64,000 nt of DNA from Lichenicola sp965198655. GTDB taxonomy: Bacteria > Pseudomonadota > Alphaproteobacteria > Acetobacterales > Acetobacteraceae. Made by a program: the position numbers and the translations under genes. Location: the NCBI GenBank assembly GCA_965198655.1, contig OZ240668.1, forward strand, positions 3,906,001 through 3,970,000, read 5' to 3'. Under the pieces are notes generated by a model, which did no database searches, was not told where the DNA came from, and worked only from the letters and a program-made list of their open reading frames with translations. This document shows, piece after piece, positions 8,704-19,151 of this stretch; positions within the stretch are counted from its first letter, which is position 1, and each line of letters begins with the position of its first letter.

Positions 8704-10731
8704 ATGAGCGACAGCAACATCCTTCTCTCCCCCTGGACCACGCCGTTCGGGTCGCCGCCGTTCGACCGGATCCGACCGGAACAATTTGAGGCCGCCTTTG
8801 CCGTGGCGATGGCCGAGCACCTGGCGGAGGTCGCGGCGATCGGGGCGGACCCGGCGGAGCCCGATTTCGCCAACACGATCGAGGCGACGGAACGCAGCGG
8901 GCGGGCGCTGTCGCGGGTGGGGGCGGTGTTCTCCAACCTGGTGGTCAGCCTGGGCGGGCCGGAGCTGGAGGCGATCGACCGCACCCTGTCGCCGTTGCTG
9001 GCGCAGCACGGCATGAAGGTGTCGCTCGACCCGGCGCTGTTCCGGCGCGTGGACGCGCTGCATGCGCGGCGCGGCGCGTTGGGGCTCGCCGCGGACCAGC
9101 TCCGGCTGCTGGAGCGGGTGCATCGTGGCTTCGTGCGCAGCGGCGCCGCGCTGGAGCCGGAGCAGCGGCAGCGCATGAGCGACATCTCCGAGCGGCTGGC
9201 GGTGCTGCACACGCGGTTCGGCCAGAACGTGCTGCACGACGAGAAGGCATGGCACCTCGCGATCGCGGAGACCGACCTGAACGGGCTGCCGGAGTTCGTG
9301 CGCGCGGGCGCCGCGCAGGCGGCGGCGGACCGGGGCCTGGGCGGCTACGCCATCACCCTGTCGCGCTCGCTGATCGAGCCGTTCCTGTGCTTCTCCGACC
9401 GGCGCAACCTGCGGCAGGCGGCGTACGAGGCGTGGATCGCGCGCGGCACCCATGCCGGGCCGTACGACAACCGGACGCTGATCCCGGAGATCCTGGCGCT
9501 GCGGCAGGAAAAGGCGCGGCTGCTCGGCTATCCGGACTTCGCCGCGTTCCGGCTTGCCGACACCATGGCCGGCACGCCGGAGGCGGCGGACGGGCTGCTG
9601 CAGCAGGTCTGGGCGCCGGCGCGCGCCAAGGCGCTGGCGGAGCGCGACCGGCTGCTGGCGGTGGCGCGGCGCGAGGGTTTCGAGGGGCCGCTCGCGGCCT
9701 GGGACTGGCGCTACTACGCGGAAAAGGTGCGCCGCGCCGACTACGCGCTGGACGAGGCGGAGATCAAGCCGTTCTTCGTGCTGGGCGCCGTGCAGCAGGC
9801 GGCGTTCGACACCGCCTCGCGGCTGTTCGGGCTGAGCTTCGTCCCCCGTCCGGACGTGCCGGTGTATCATCCCGACGTGCGCGCCTACGAGGTGCGGGAC
9901 GCGGATGGGCTGGTCGGGCTGTTCCTGGCCGACCACTTCGCGCGCGGCGACAAGCGCTCGGGGGCGTGGATGAGCAGCTACCGGGACCAGGAGAACCTGG
10001 ACGCCCCGGTCGCGCCCATCATCGTCAACAACAACAACTTCGCCCGCTCCGAGCCGACCCTGCTCTCCTTCGACGACGCGCGCACCTTGTTCCACGAGTT
10101 CGGCCACGGGCTGCACGGGCTGCTGAGCCGGGTGCGCTACCCGACGCAATCGGGGACGTCGGTGAAGCGCGACTTCGTGGAGTTTCCTTCCCAGGTCTAT
10201 GAGCACTGGATGGCGCTGCCCGAGACGCTGCGTGCGTATTGCCGGCATCACGAGACGGGAGCACCGATCCCGGACGCGCTGATCGAGCGGCTGCTGGCCG
10301 CGCGCACCTTCAACCAGGGCTTCGCCACCGTGGAGTTCACCGCCTCGGCGCTGATCGACATGGCGCTGCACCGGCATCCCGACCCGGGCGGCCTCGACAT
10401 CGAGGCGTTCGAGCGGGAGTTCCTCGCCGCCATCGGCATGCCGGCCGAGATCGGCATCCGGCACCGTCCGCCGCACTTCCAGCACCTGTTCGCCGGCGGC
10501 GGCTATGCGGCGGGATACTACTCCTACATGTGGTCGGAGGTGCTGGACGCGGACGGGTTCGAGGCGTTCAAGGAGGCCGGCAATCCGTTCGACCCGGCGA
10601 CGGCGGCGCGGCTGCGCAGCGTGCTCGCCGCCGGCGATACCGAGGACCCGATGCGGCTCTACGTCGCGTTCCGAGGCCGGCCGCCGTCGATGGAGGCACT
10701 TCTGGCGGGACGGGATCTGGTGGCGGCGTGA
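8704..10731 (+). CDS. M3 family metallopeptidase (peptidyl-dipeptidase Dcp / oligopeptidase A type)
   Basis: A 675-residue zinc peptidase of the M3 family, cytoplasmic since no signal peptide is present. The HEFGH zinc motif lies at residues 464-468, and the downstream region SGTSVKRDFVEFPSQ is the family's characteristic conserved segment containing the third zinc ligand. Length matches Dcp and oligopeptidase A (about 680 residues). Such enzymes trim oligopeptides released by Clp, Lon and HslUV. Which of the two specificities applies is not decided here. The ATG lacks a strong ribosome binding site. The gene ends about 40 bases before a broken SDR gene start. Confidence 0.94.
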   Translation: MSDSNILLSPWTTPFGSPPFDRIRPEQFEAAFAVAMAEHLAEVAAIGADPAEPDFANTIEATERSGRALSRVGAVFSNLVVSLGGPELEAIDRTLSPLLAQHGMKVSLDPALFRRVDALHARRGALGLAADQLRLLERVHRGFVRSGAALEPEQRQRMSDISERLAVLHTRFGQNVLHDEKAWHLAIAETDLNGLPEFVRAGAAQAAADRGLGGYAITLSRSLIEPFLCFSDRRNLRQAAYEAWIARGTHAGPYDNRTLIPEILALRQEKARLLGYPDFAAFRLADTMAGTPEAADGLLQQVWAPARAKALAERDRLLAVARREGFEGPLAAWDWRYYAEKVRRADYALDEAEIKPFFVLGAVQQAAFDTASRLFGLSFVPRPDVPVYHPDVRAYEVRDADGLVGLFLADHFARGDKRSGAWMSSYRDQENLDAPVAPIIVNNNNFARSEPTLLSFDDARTLFHEFGHGLHGLLSRVRYPTQSGTSVKRDFVEFPSQVYEHWMALPETLRAYCRHHETGAPIPDALIERLLAARTFNQGFATVEFTASALIDMALHRHPDPGGLDIEAFEREFLAAIGMPAEIGIRHRPPHFQHLFAGGGYAAGYYSYMWSEVLDADGFEAFKEAGNPFDPATAARLRSVLAAGDTEDPMRLYVAFRGRPPSMEALLAGRDLVAA

Positions 10732-10769
10732 GTACGGGCTGAGCAGGCGATGAGCGAAGGCGAGACACG

Positions 10770-10841
10770 ATAACGACCAGGCTCGCCGGGCAGCGCATTC
10801 TGGTCACCGGTGCCGGTAAGGGGATCGGGCGGGAGAATTAA
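10770..10841 (+). pseudogene. Truncated short-chain dehydrogenase (SDR) N-terminus
   Basis: The frame from 10770 reads TTRLAGQRILVTGAGKGIG followed by RE, N and a stop. This is the unmistakable first strand and TGxxxGIG cofactor motif of a classical SDR. The family normally continues for about 240 residues, but here only about 22 codons remain. The position expected for the ATG is ATA (10770-10772), with an AAGGCGAG-like sequence just upstream, so the start codon also appears lost. Base composition becomes AT-richer immediately downstream, so this marks the left junction of the 10.84-12.87 kb island. Confidence 0.75.
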
Positions 10842-10919
10842 CTCTACGTACCGTCTCTTGCGTCACAAACTCGTCTAGCTGGTCAGAAGCGATAGCTTCT
10901 GCCAACGTCGACCGATCAT

Positions 10920-11360
10920 TCAATTGAATAGCGATCGATTGGGCGAGCGTTTTCCCGTAGGACGCGGAGCAGGCTTATCGTCCAACGGAAGCTCTGGTTC
11001 GCCTAGAAGTGGTAGCAAATTGCTGTTCTGGCCAATCTCCAACATCCTGAGGTCGCGTACGCACTTAGCGAACCAGAGATAGCGAGCATTAAGCTCCATA
11101 ACAGCTTGCCAGACCATTACAGGATCTCGGTGATTGCTGAAGTAGACGCTTCCCTGCTGGTTCCAGAACCCACGCCGCTCCAGAACCCGCCTAATGTCAT
11201 GATATGCGCCGGTCGTATCGTTGCCGGGGTAGTAGTGCTCTAGGTTGCTCTTCAGAAGGTCGAACGAGATCGCATACATGCGACCATCACTCCATCTTGT
11301 CTCCGGCTTACCATCTTGATCTTGAGCCGGATCGTGCATCGATAAGTCTTCTAGAGCCAT
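10920..11360 (-). CDS. VapD-like endoribonuclease (virulence-associated protein D family)
   Basis: The segment RMYAISFDLL, HYYPGNDTTGAYHDIR, FWNQQGSVYFSN and VRDLRMLEIGQNSNL matches the compact VapD fold, which is related to Cas2 and in Haemophilus and Helicobacter is an endoribonuclease (a toxin when paired with VapX). The Asp in SFDL is the conserved acidic residue. ATG 11360 is preceded by AAGG eight bases upstream and gives 146 residues; ATG 11279, at MYAI, is the usual family start, with GGAG ten bases upstream, and would give 119. A charged tail of about 30 residues follows the core. No recognisable VapX-like antitoxin is adjacent. Confidence 0.78.
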   Translation of the reverse strand: MALEDLSMHDPAQDQDGKPETRWSDGRMYAISFDLLKSNLEHYYPGNDTTGAYHDIRRVLERRGFWNQQGSVYFSNHRDPVMVWQAVMELNARYLWFAKCVRDLRMLEIGQNSNLLPLLGEPELPLDDKPAPRPTGKRSPNRSLFN

Positions 11361-11448
11361 CGCTTCCACCTTCAGGTCGCGCCTTATCGTCCCGCAGTAG
11401 GGCGTACAAAATCTATGGACGCCACGCAACGTGCATGGTACGAAAGAT

Positions 11449-11474
11449 CCACCCGAAGGTTTCCCTCCGGGTGG
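11449..11474 (-). terminator. Putative intrinsic terminator hairpin
   Basis: Two 11-base arms (CCACCCGAAGG and CCTCCGGGTGG) pair with one mismatch around a four-base loop. Read leftward, the stem is followed by ATCTTTCG, a weak T-tract. It lies downstream of the leftward HARE-HTH gene and upstream of vapD, so it could separate their transcripts. The stem could also act on the plus strand. Confidence 0.45.
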
Positions 11475-11655
11475 CTTTAGAAGGTGTTGCGGCTGACCTG
11501 GATGCATAATGCGATCTAGTTTCAGCTCAACTGGCTCAGGCTAAGCGGGTAGGTCGCCAGACCACGCTATCCTCCTACTTCTAGGTTCCGGCCGGGCTGG
11601 GTCCGCCCTGGTAAGTTGACCCCAACCGTCCGATCGATATGGGTTCCGGTCCTGC

Positions 11656-12345
11656 TCAGCGAGTGGGATCGGAGACCTCTTTCTGTATGGCGTAGTTCGT
11701 GTCGTTGCGGCCACTCTTTTCTGTGTTGTCATGGTGTTGGTCGCTTTCGCCTCCACCACGATCAGATCCCACGGCTTCAATGGGCGCATCCCCTTCTGAC
11801 ATCTTGCCACTCGGTTCTCGCCACTCCATCAGACCATATCCATTGCCAGCCCCACGGACGTTATCGAACAGCGGATTATGAGACAGGATGCTTGCTAGAC
11901 CAGTGGTGGGTTTGTCACCCACGAAGGAAAAACCTTCTTTCTCAAGCGCTTGCATAATTTCGAGCGATTGCGCCCGCTTGCCGGTCTTGCGGAGATAGGC
12001 TGCGGCGGCTGAGGCAACTCTAGCCGAGTTGCTGTTAGGTTTTGGATTGAAGTTGGAAACCTGGGGAGCTGTCTGCGGCCGCGGAGCTGATACGGGCTTG
12101 CTCAGCACGGGTCGCCAAGACCCTTGCGCGAAGAGATCTCCTGCTAGCCGCCCTGTCGCTTCTCCATATGTCTCTAGCAACCTACGAACAGCCTCAAGTT
12201 TCTGAAACGTCGGGTCATTTTGTAGTTGAGCAACTAGCTTCCGTTCCTCGGCTTTCGCGGACTCAATAAGAGCATCCACGATAGTCTCCTCCAGTTGCGG
12301 TGCTCCACGATAGCCTGTTCTGGTCGCGTCTTCCAGACAAACCAT
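11656..12345 (-). CDS. HARE-HTH domain protein of unknown function
   Basis: A 229-residue protein. Residues about 15-65 form a charged, probably helical region (IVDALIESAKAEERKLVAQL). After a Pro/Asn/Ser-rich linker, residues about 108-175 form a winged-helix region (VASAAAAYLRKTG, LEIMQALEKEGFSF, LASILSHNP, NGYGLMEW) that matches the HARE-HTH domain found in restriction endonucleases, chromatin regulators and mobile-element proteins. The C-terminal 55 residues are polar and low-complexity. Codon use is less GC-biased than in the flanking operons, consistent with acquisition. No nuclease or methylase domain is fused, so its role, perhaps DNA modification sensing or regulation, is an inference. 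Confidence 0.65.
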   Translation of the reverse strand: MVCLEDATRTGYRGAPQLEETIVDALIESAKAEERKLVAQLQNDPTFQKLEAVRRLLETYGEATGRLAGDLFAQGSWRPVLSKPVSAPRPQTAPQVSNFNPKPNSNSARVASAAAAYLRKTGKRAQSLEIMQALEKEGFSFVGDKPTTGLASILSHNPLFDNVRGAGNGYGLMEWREPSGKMSEGDAPIEAVGSDRGGGESDQHHDNTEKSGRNDTNYAIQKEVSDPTR

Positions 12346-12429
12346 GAAGCTATCAAGACTGGACGTGCTGTCGCTACCTGAAACAGATGAGGCTTGATGG
12401 GACGTTTTGCTTAGCGAAGACGATGTCGC

Positions 12430-12660
12430 TTAAGCGATCAGCCAGCGCACGCCATCAGTGGCAACCTGGAAGTGGCCCTTGGCCCCCATTCCGTTGAAGA
12501 CAGCCTTCTGGGTTCCGCTGATCCGGTAGTCGCCATAGGTCGAGCACGTGTAGCGCGCGTAGTCGACTAGAGTCGGCCATTCTGAGGCTGTCGGTGAACC
12601 GCAGCGTGGACAGGTAACGGTCGTCGGTTCGATAGTCGAGTTCGTCACGTCATCCTCCAC
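12430..12660 (-). CDS. Small zinc-ribbon protein
   Basis: A 76-residue protein with CPRCGS near residue 18 and a second, degenerate ligand pair around YTCSTYG, which would form a zinc ribbon in which one ligand is missing or replaced. No other domain is visible. It lies upstream of the HARE-HTH gene in the same direction within the AT-richer island, so it belongs to the acquired segment. Function unknown; small zinc ribbons of this kind are common in phage and island DNA. Confidence 0.55.
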   Translation of the reverse strand: MEDDVTNSTIEPTTVTCPRCGSPTASEWPTLVDYARYTCSTYGDYRISGTQKAVFNGMGAKGHFQVATDGVRWLIA

Positions 12661-12869
12661 GTCGCGAAGTCGATCCTCAACCTAGGGAGAGCAAAGCCTT
12701 ACGTGCTCCAAAGGATAAACCCAATGTAAATTCGAATGAGCAACATTATAGCGAGTATTAGCATATCTGCAGGGCACAAAAACGACGAACACCCTGAGTT
12801 TCCAAGAAGGAGGAATTTAGACAGTAAAGAGCGGTGGCATATCTTACTGCACATCAGCATTAGCTTTGG

Positions 12870-14531
12870 CTATAGCTTTCCAGTGCTCTGATGAGACATG
12901 AGACCTTGATACGCCATCTGATCCTCGTACATCCGCTGGAACACCGCGTATTTTGCGTCGTGATACGCCCGCACTTCCGCCGCCGCCGGCTCGATCACCG
13001 CCCCGGCCCGGCTCATCGCCGCCATCGCCTCGCGGATGCTGAGATACACGCCCCCCGCGACCGCCCCCAGCACCGCCGCCCCCAGCAGCACCGCCTCCGG
13101 CTCCTGCGGCAGCACCACGGCGCAGCCGGTGGCGTCGGCGTGCTCGCGCAGGAACACCAGGTTCTTGGTGCCGCCGCCGGACGCCAGCACGGTGTCGATC
13201 GCGGCCCCCTGCCCGTTCACCGTCTCGATGATGTGGCGCGTGCCGTAGGCGATCGCCTGCACGGTGGCGAGGTAGAGCACGGCCAGGTCGTCGGCATCGG
13301 CGCCGAGGCGGAGCCCGGAGATCATGCCGCGCAGGCTGGCGTCGGCGCGCGGCGAGCGGTTGCCGTGGAAGTCCGGCATCACGTGCAGGTCCCGCGTCAG
13401 CGCGGCCGGAAACGGCACCCGCTCGGCCAGCCGGTCCAGGCGCAGGTTCAGCACCTGGTAGATGGTCTGTCCCGCCTCCGATGCCGCCTGCGCCAGGGCC
13501 AGATAGGCGGCGTGGGTGGTGATGATGTGGTCGATCAGGCTGCCGACCGCGGACTGGCCGCCCTCGTTCAGCCACAGCCCCGGCACCATCGCGGCGTAGT
13601 ACGGCCCCCACACCCCCGGCACGAACCGCGGCTCGGCCGAGACCGTCATGTGGCAGCTCGACGTGCCGCCGACCAGCGCCAGGCGGCGGAACAGCGCGTC
13701 CTGGTCCGGCGCCTCGCCGCGGATCGCGGCCCCGATGGTGCCGATGCCGCCGGCATGGGCGTCGATCGCGGACGCACCCACCGGGATGCCGGCGGGAAGG
13801 CCGAGCGCGTCCGCCGCGTCTTGCGACAGGGTGCCGATCGCCTCGCCCATCGGGCGGATGTCGGTGCCGATGCGGCGGAACCCCTCGTCGGCCAGCTCGC
13901 CCAGGCCGACGGCGCGGAAATACGCCTCGTCCCAGCGCGCCTCGTGGCCGAGATAGGTCCACTTGCACACGGTGGAGCACAGCGAGCGGGTGGTGCTGCC
14001 GGTGGCGCGCCAAGTCAGGTAGTCCGGCAGGTCGAAGAACTGCGCGGCCTGCGTCCACGCCTCCGGCCGATGCTCGCGCAGCCACAGCAGCTTGGGCGTT
14101 TCCATCTCCAGCGAGATGCGGCCGCCGACATAGCGCAGCACCTCGTGCTGGCCGGCGTTGATGCGGTCCGCTTCCGAGCCCGCGCGATGGTCCATCCAGA
14201 CGATGACGTCCTGCTCCGGCGCCCCGTCCGGATCCACCGAGACCGGGCCGCCGGATGCGTCCACCACCGCCAGCGAGCAGGTGGCGTCGAAGCCGATGCC
14301 GACCACCCGGGCCCCGGCTCCCGCGCAGGCCTCGCGCACGGAGGCGCAGACCGCTGCCCAGATGTCGGCGGAGGATTGCTGCACGTAGCCGGGACGCGGC
14401 CGCCAGGCGCGGATCGGCCGGCTGGCCTGGGCCAGCATGGTGCCGTCCAGCCCGAACAGGCCGGCGCGCGCGCTGCCCGTCCCCACGTCCACGCCGATGA
14501 CCGCGTCCCGTGGCATCGCCTCGACAGGCAT
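12870..14531 (-). CDS. FGGY-family carbohydrate kinase, D-ribulokinase type
   Basis: A 553-residue ATP-dependent sugar kinase. The N-terminal FGGY domain has GVDVGTGSARAG, the middle has WMDHRAGSEADRIN and FFDLPDYLTWRATG, and the C-terminal domain carries the ATP-binding ASGGGTKN. The run of motifs closely follows the human FGGY/yeast YDR109C branch, which phosphorylates D-ribulose. Its ATG shares a base with the stop of the dehydrogenase gene (TGATG), so the two are translationally coupled; oxidation of a pentitol to a ketose followed by phosphorylation is the obvious scheme. The family ends near YEDQMAYxxIM; the last residues here (SHQSTGKL) lie at the edge of the AT-rich island and may have been replaced by it. 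Confidence 0.85.
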   Translation of the reverse strand: MPVEAMPRDAVIGVDVGTGSARAGLFGLDGTMLAQASRPIRAWRPRPGYVQQSSADIWAAVCASVREACAGAGARVVGIGFDATCSLAVVDASGGPVSVDPDGAPEQDVIVWMDHRAGSEADRINAGQHEVLRYVGGRISLEMETPKLLWLREHRPEAWTQAAQFFDLPDYLTWRATGSTTRSLCSTVCKWTYLGHEARWDEAYFRAVGLGELADEGFRRIGTDIRPMGEAIGTLSQDAADALGLPAGIPVGASAIDAHAGGIGTIGAAIRGEAPDQDALFRRLALVGGTSSCHMTVSAEPRFVPGVWGPYYAAMVPGLWLNEGGQSAVGSLIDHIITTHAAYLALAQAASEAGQTIYQVLNLRLDRLAERVPFPAALTRDLHVMPDFHGNRSPRADASLRGMISGLRLGADADDLAVLYLATVQAIAYGTRHIIETVNGQGAAIDTVLASGGGTKNLVFLREHADATGCAVVLPQEPEAVLLGAAVLGAVAGGVYLSIREAMAAMSRAGAVIEPAAAEVRAYHDAKYAVFQRMYEDQMAYQGLMSHQSTGKL

Positions 14532-15619
14532 CAGGCGACGGCCGAGGCCGACTTGAGCAGCACCTTGATCGAGTCAAGCGAGTTGGCGACCTTGATCGCC
14601 TCCTCCCAGTCCTCGAACGCGTAGTCGTGGGTGACGATGCCCTTCGACGTCACCAGGCCGCGGTCGAGCAGGTCGATAGCGATCGGATAGCAGTACGGCC
14701 CGAGATGCGCGCCGCGCACGTCCAGCTCCTTGCGGTCGCCGATCACCGACCAGTCGACGCTGGTCTCCTTGCCGAACACCGAGAACTCGACGAAGCGGCC
14801 GAGCTTGCGGATCAGCTGCAGCCCCTGCGTCACGCCGGCCGGCACGCCGGTCGCCTCGATATAGACGTCGCAGCCGTAGCCGCCGGTGAGGCCCTTCACG
14901 ATCGCGTCCGCGTCCTCGTTGGCGGGATCGATCACCAGGTCGGCGCCGAACTTGAGTGCCAGGTCGCGGCGCTCCCGCACCATGTCGATCACCACCAGCT
15001 TCTTCGGCGTGCGCAGGTGCGCCACCTGCACCATCATCAGCCCGATCGGGCCGGCTCCGGCGATCACCACCACGTCGTCCAGACGCATGTCGCTGCGGTT
15101 GACCACGTGGATGGCGCAGGACAGCGGCTCGATGATCGCCGCGTCCTCCAGCGGCATCGAGTGCGGGATCTTGTGCACGCGCGCCGTCTTGGGCAGCAGC
15201 ATGTACTCCGACATGCCGCCATCGGCGACGCGGCGCTGGAAGCCGAAGATGTTGTGCACCTCGCACATCCAGTAGCTGCCCTCGCGGCAATAGCGGCAGC
15301 GGTCGCAGGGCACGATCTGCTCGGCTATCACGGTGTCGCCGGCAGCGACGCCGAAATGCTCCGCCGCCTCCGGGCCCAGCTCGTCCACCACGCCGAAGAA
15401 CTCGTGGCCCGGGATCACCGGCGCCTTCACCCACGGGTTCTCGCCCCAGAACATCTTGGCCCCGGACCAGCACTTGCAGTCGCTGGCGCAGATGCCGCAG
15501 GCGGAGATCCGGATCACCATCTCGTTGGTGCCGGGATTGGGACGGTCGACCTGCTCGACCCGGTAGTCCTCCGGGCCATGGCAGACGACGGCGGTCATCC
15601 TGTTGTTCTGGCGGTCCAT
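14531..15619 (-). CDS. Zinc-dependent polyol dehydrogenase (MDR family)
   Basis: A 362-residue medium-chain NAD(P)-dependent alcohol dehydrogenase. The catalytic zinc site is suggested by GICASD (Cys44) and GHEFFG (His72, Glu73), the structural zinc site by the four cysteines of CDRCRYCREGSYWMC, and the Rossmann motif by IAGAGPIG. The N-terminal region including SGAKMFWGENPWVKAP resembles proteins annotated as erythritol/L-threitol dehydrogenases. In an operon with a polyol-type ABC importer and a ribulokinase, it should oxidise a polyol to a ketose; ribitol, arabitol, erythritol and threitol are all possible. Specificity is inferred. Confidence 0.85.
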   Translation of the reverse strand: MDRQNNRMTAVVCHGPEDYRVEQVDRPNPGTNEMVIRISACGICASDCKCWSGAKMFWGENPWVKAPVIPGHEFFGVVDELGPEAAEHFGVAAGDTVIAEQIVPCDRCRYCREGSYWMCEVHNIFGFQRRVADGGMSEYMLLPKTARVHKIPHSMPLEDAAIIEPLSCAIHVVNRSDMRLDDVVVIAGAGPIGLMMVQVAHLRTPKKLVVIDMVRERRDLALKFGADLVIDPANEDADAIVKGLTGGYGCDVYIEATGVPAGVTQGLQLIRKLGRFVEFSVFGKETSVDWSVIGDRKELDVRGAHLGPYCYPIAIDLLDRGLVTSKGIVTHDYAFEDWEEAIKVANSLDSIKVLLKSASAVA

Positions 15620-15676
15620 GGCGCGGTCGCTTTCGGTCTCGATGTTCCGGGTCGGCGGATACGGGGCGCGCGGGCG

Positions 15677-16652
15677 TCAGCCCGTCTTGCGCCGCTCGCG
15701 GCCGATATAGATGGCAAGCAGGATGATGGCACCCTTGACCACGGTCTGCACGTAGGGGTTCACGCCGACCATGTTGAGGCCGTTGTTGAGCACGCCGAGC
15801 AGCAGCGCGCCCAGCAGGGTGCCGACCAGCGAGCCGCGGCCGCCGGCAATCGAGGTGCCGCCCAGCACCACGGCGGCGATGGCGTCGAGCTCGAAGCCCT
15901 GGCCGGAGTTCGGCTGCCCGCTCATCAGCCGCCCGGTCAGCACCACCGCCGCGACCGCAGCGGTGACGCCGCTGATGGCGTAGATGATGAGCTTGGAGCG
16001 GGCGACGCGTACGCCAGACAGCCGGGTCGCGGTCTCGTTGCCGCCGATCGCGTACACGTAGCGGCCGAACGGGGTGCGTTCCAGCAGCACCCAGCCCAGG
16101 ACGTAGACCACCAGCATGATGAAGATCGGCGCCTGCAAGCCGAGCACGCTGCCGGAGCCGAACCAGCCGATCCAGTTCGGCAGGCCGCTGATCGGGTAGC
16201 CGCCGGTGTAGATCAGCCCGAGACCGCGGGCGATGCCCATGGTGGCGAGCGTGACGATGATCGGCGGCATGCCGGCGAACGCCACGAAGGCGCCGTTGGC
16301 GAGGCCGAAGGCGAGCCCGACCAGGAGGCAGACGATCAGCGCCAGCACGCCGTTCATGCCGCCCGCCATCAGGCCGGCGGCAAGCGTCCCGGCCAGCGCC
16401 ATCACGGCACCCACCGACAGGTCGATGCCGCCGGTCAGGATCACGTAGGTCATGCCGACCGCGATCAGCGCGTTGATCGAGACCTGGCGCAGGATGTTGC
16501 TGATGTTGCTGGCGGACAGGAAGCTGTCGGAAGCGAACACCATCACGATCGACACCACGATCAGCCCGACCAGCGGGTAGAAGGCGGTGAAGCGGGTGGC
16601 CCGGCGCAGCGACAGGGTGAAGGGGCTCGGGCCGCTCGGGGCGGCCACGGTC

Positions 16653-16669
<17 letters not shown>
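15677..16669 (-). CDS. Sugar ABC transporter permease, RbsC type
   Basis: A 330-residue inner-membrane permease of the BPD_transp_2/RbsC family, with about ten hydrophobic helices and the typical segments ILTGGIDLSVGAVMAL and LGGTSIAGGRGSLVGT. ATG 16669 is preferred because GGGAG lies six bases upstream; 16687 would add six residues. It overlaps the ATPase gene stop (16653) by 17 bases, indicating coupling. With the ATPase and the binding protein it forms a complete CUT2-type importer. Confidence 0.93.
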
Positions 16670-18158
<1,489 letters not shown>

Positions 18159-18207
18159 GCGCCCTGACCTATCCTAGCAGTGACCGGTACGTATTCGTGG
18201 CCCGGAG

Positions 18208-19122
18208 CTACCAGTGGAACGTCTTCGCAGCCTCGGGGTCAACCTGCTTGACGTCGATCGGCACCAGCTTCGGCACGGTGTTGGTCGCACCCCAATAGTC
18301 GGCCAGCGCCAGGCCAAGGCCGATGCGTACCATGTCGCCCGGGAACTGGGCGGAGGTCTCGATGAACTTCGAGCCCGGCTTGGCAATCGCCGCCACCGCT
18401 TCCGGTGCGCCGTCCACCGAGGTCAGCTTGATGTCCTTGCCGCTGGAGTCGATCGCCGACAGCACGCCCATCGAGCCGCCGTCGTTGACGCTGAAGATGC
18501 CCTTCAGGTCGGGATGCGCCTGGATCATGTTCTCGGTGACGCTGAGCGCCACGTCGCGCTCCTGCTTGCCGTTCTGGGTGTCGACGATCTTGATGTTGGG
18601 GAACTTGGACAGGCCGGCCTTGCAGCCGCGGATCCGCTCCAGGATCGGCACCACCGCGATGCCGTCGAGCAGCGCCACGCTGCCACTTCCGCCGATCGAG
18701 TTGGCGAGGTAGGTGCAGGCCATCACGCCGGCGTCGTAGTTCTTGGAACCGACGAACGCGTCCACCGGGCCGTTGGCGTTGGCGTCCACCGCCACCACGA
18801 TCACGCCCGCCTTGTGCGCCTCGTTCACCGCCGAGGCGATGCCGGCGGAGTCGGTCGGGTTCACCAGCAGGATGTTGATGTGCTGCTGCAGCATGTCCTC
18901 GACGTCGCTGATCTGCTTGGTCACGTCGTGGTGCGCGTCGGTGACCACCACGGTGGCGCCGATGGAGGCGGCCGCCTGCCGCAGCGCCTTCTGCATGGTC
19001 ACGAAGTACGGGTTGTTCAGCTCCTGGAACGTCATGCCGATCTTGATCGGCGCGGCCTGCGCGCCGGTGGCGAGCGCCGCCGCCGCGACGGTTCCGAAGA
19101 TGATGGACTTGAGCTTGGACAT
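18208..19122 (-). CDS. Sugar ABC transporter substrate-binding protein, RbsB type
   Basis: A 304-residue periplasmic protein with a signal peptide (MSKLKSIIFGTVAAAALATG then AQA) and two Rossmann-like lobes of the periplasmic binding protein-like family: KIGMTFQELNNPYF, HINILLVNPTDSAG, FVGSKNYDAG and FSVNDGGSMGV. ATG 19122 is chosen because of an AGGAGG site upstream and because the signal peptide starts there. It is the specificity subunit of the importer; the ligand cannot be read from sequence, but the operon enzymes suggest a pentitol or tetritol. Confidence 0.93.
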   Translation of the reverse strand: MSKLKSIIFGTVAAAALATGAQAAPIKIGMTFQELNNPYFVTMQKALRQAAASIGATVVVTDAHHDVTKQISDVEDMLQQHINILLVNPTDSAGIASAVNEAHKAGVIVVAVDANANGPVDAFVGSKNYDAGVMACTYLANSIGGSGSVALLDGIAVVPILERIRGCKAGLSKFPNIKIVDTQNGKQERDVALSVTENMIQAHPDLKGIFSVNDGGSMGVLSAIDSSGKDIKLTSVDGAPEAVAAIAKPGSKFIETSAQFPGDMVRIGLGLALADYWGATNTVPKLVPIDVKQVDPEAAKTFHW

Positions 19123-19151
19123 CGAAAAGACTCCTCCTGGGTTTTGTTCTT

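Noticed and set aside
8581..10485. 634-codon open frame opposite the M3 peptidase gene
   Set aside because: Shadow frame; the plus-strand M3 gene has the HEFGH motif and normal length.
10840..12870. Prophage or integrative element
   Set aside because: No integrase, capsid, replication or attachment site was found; only three small genes are present.
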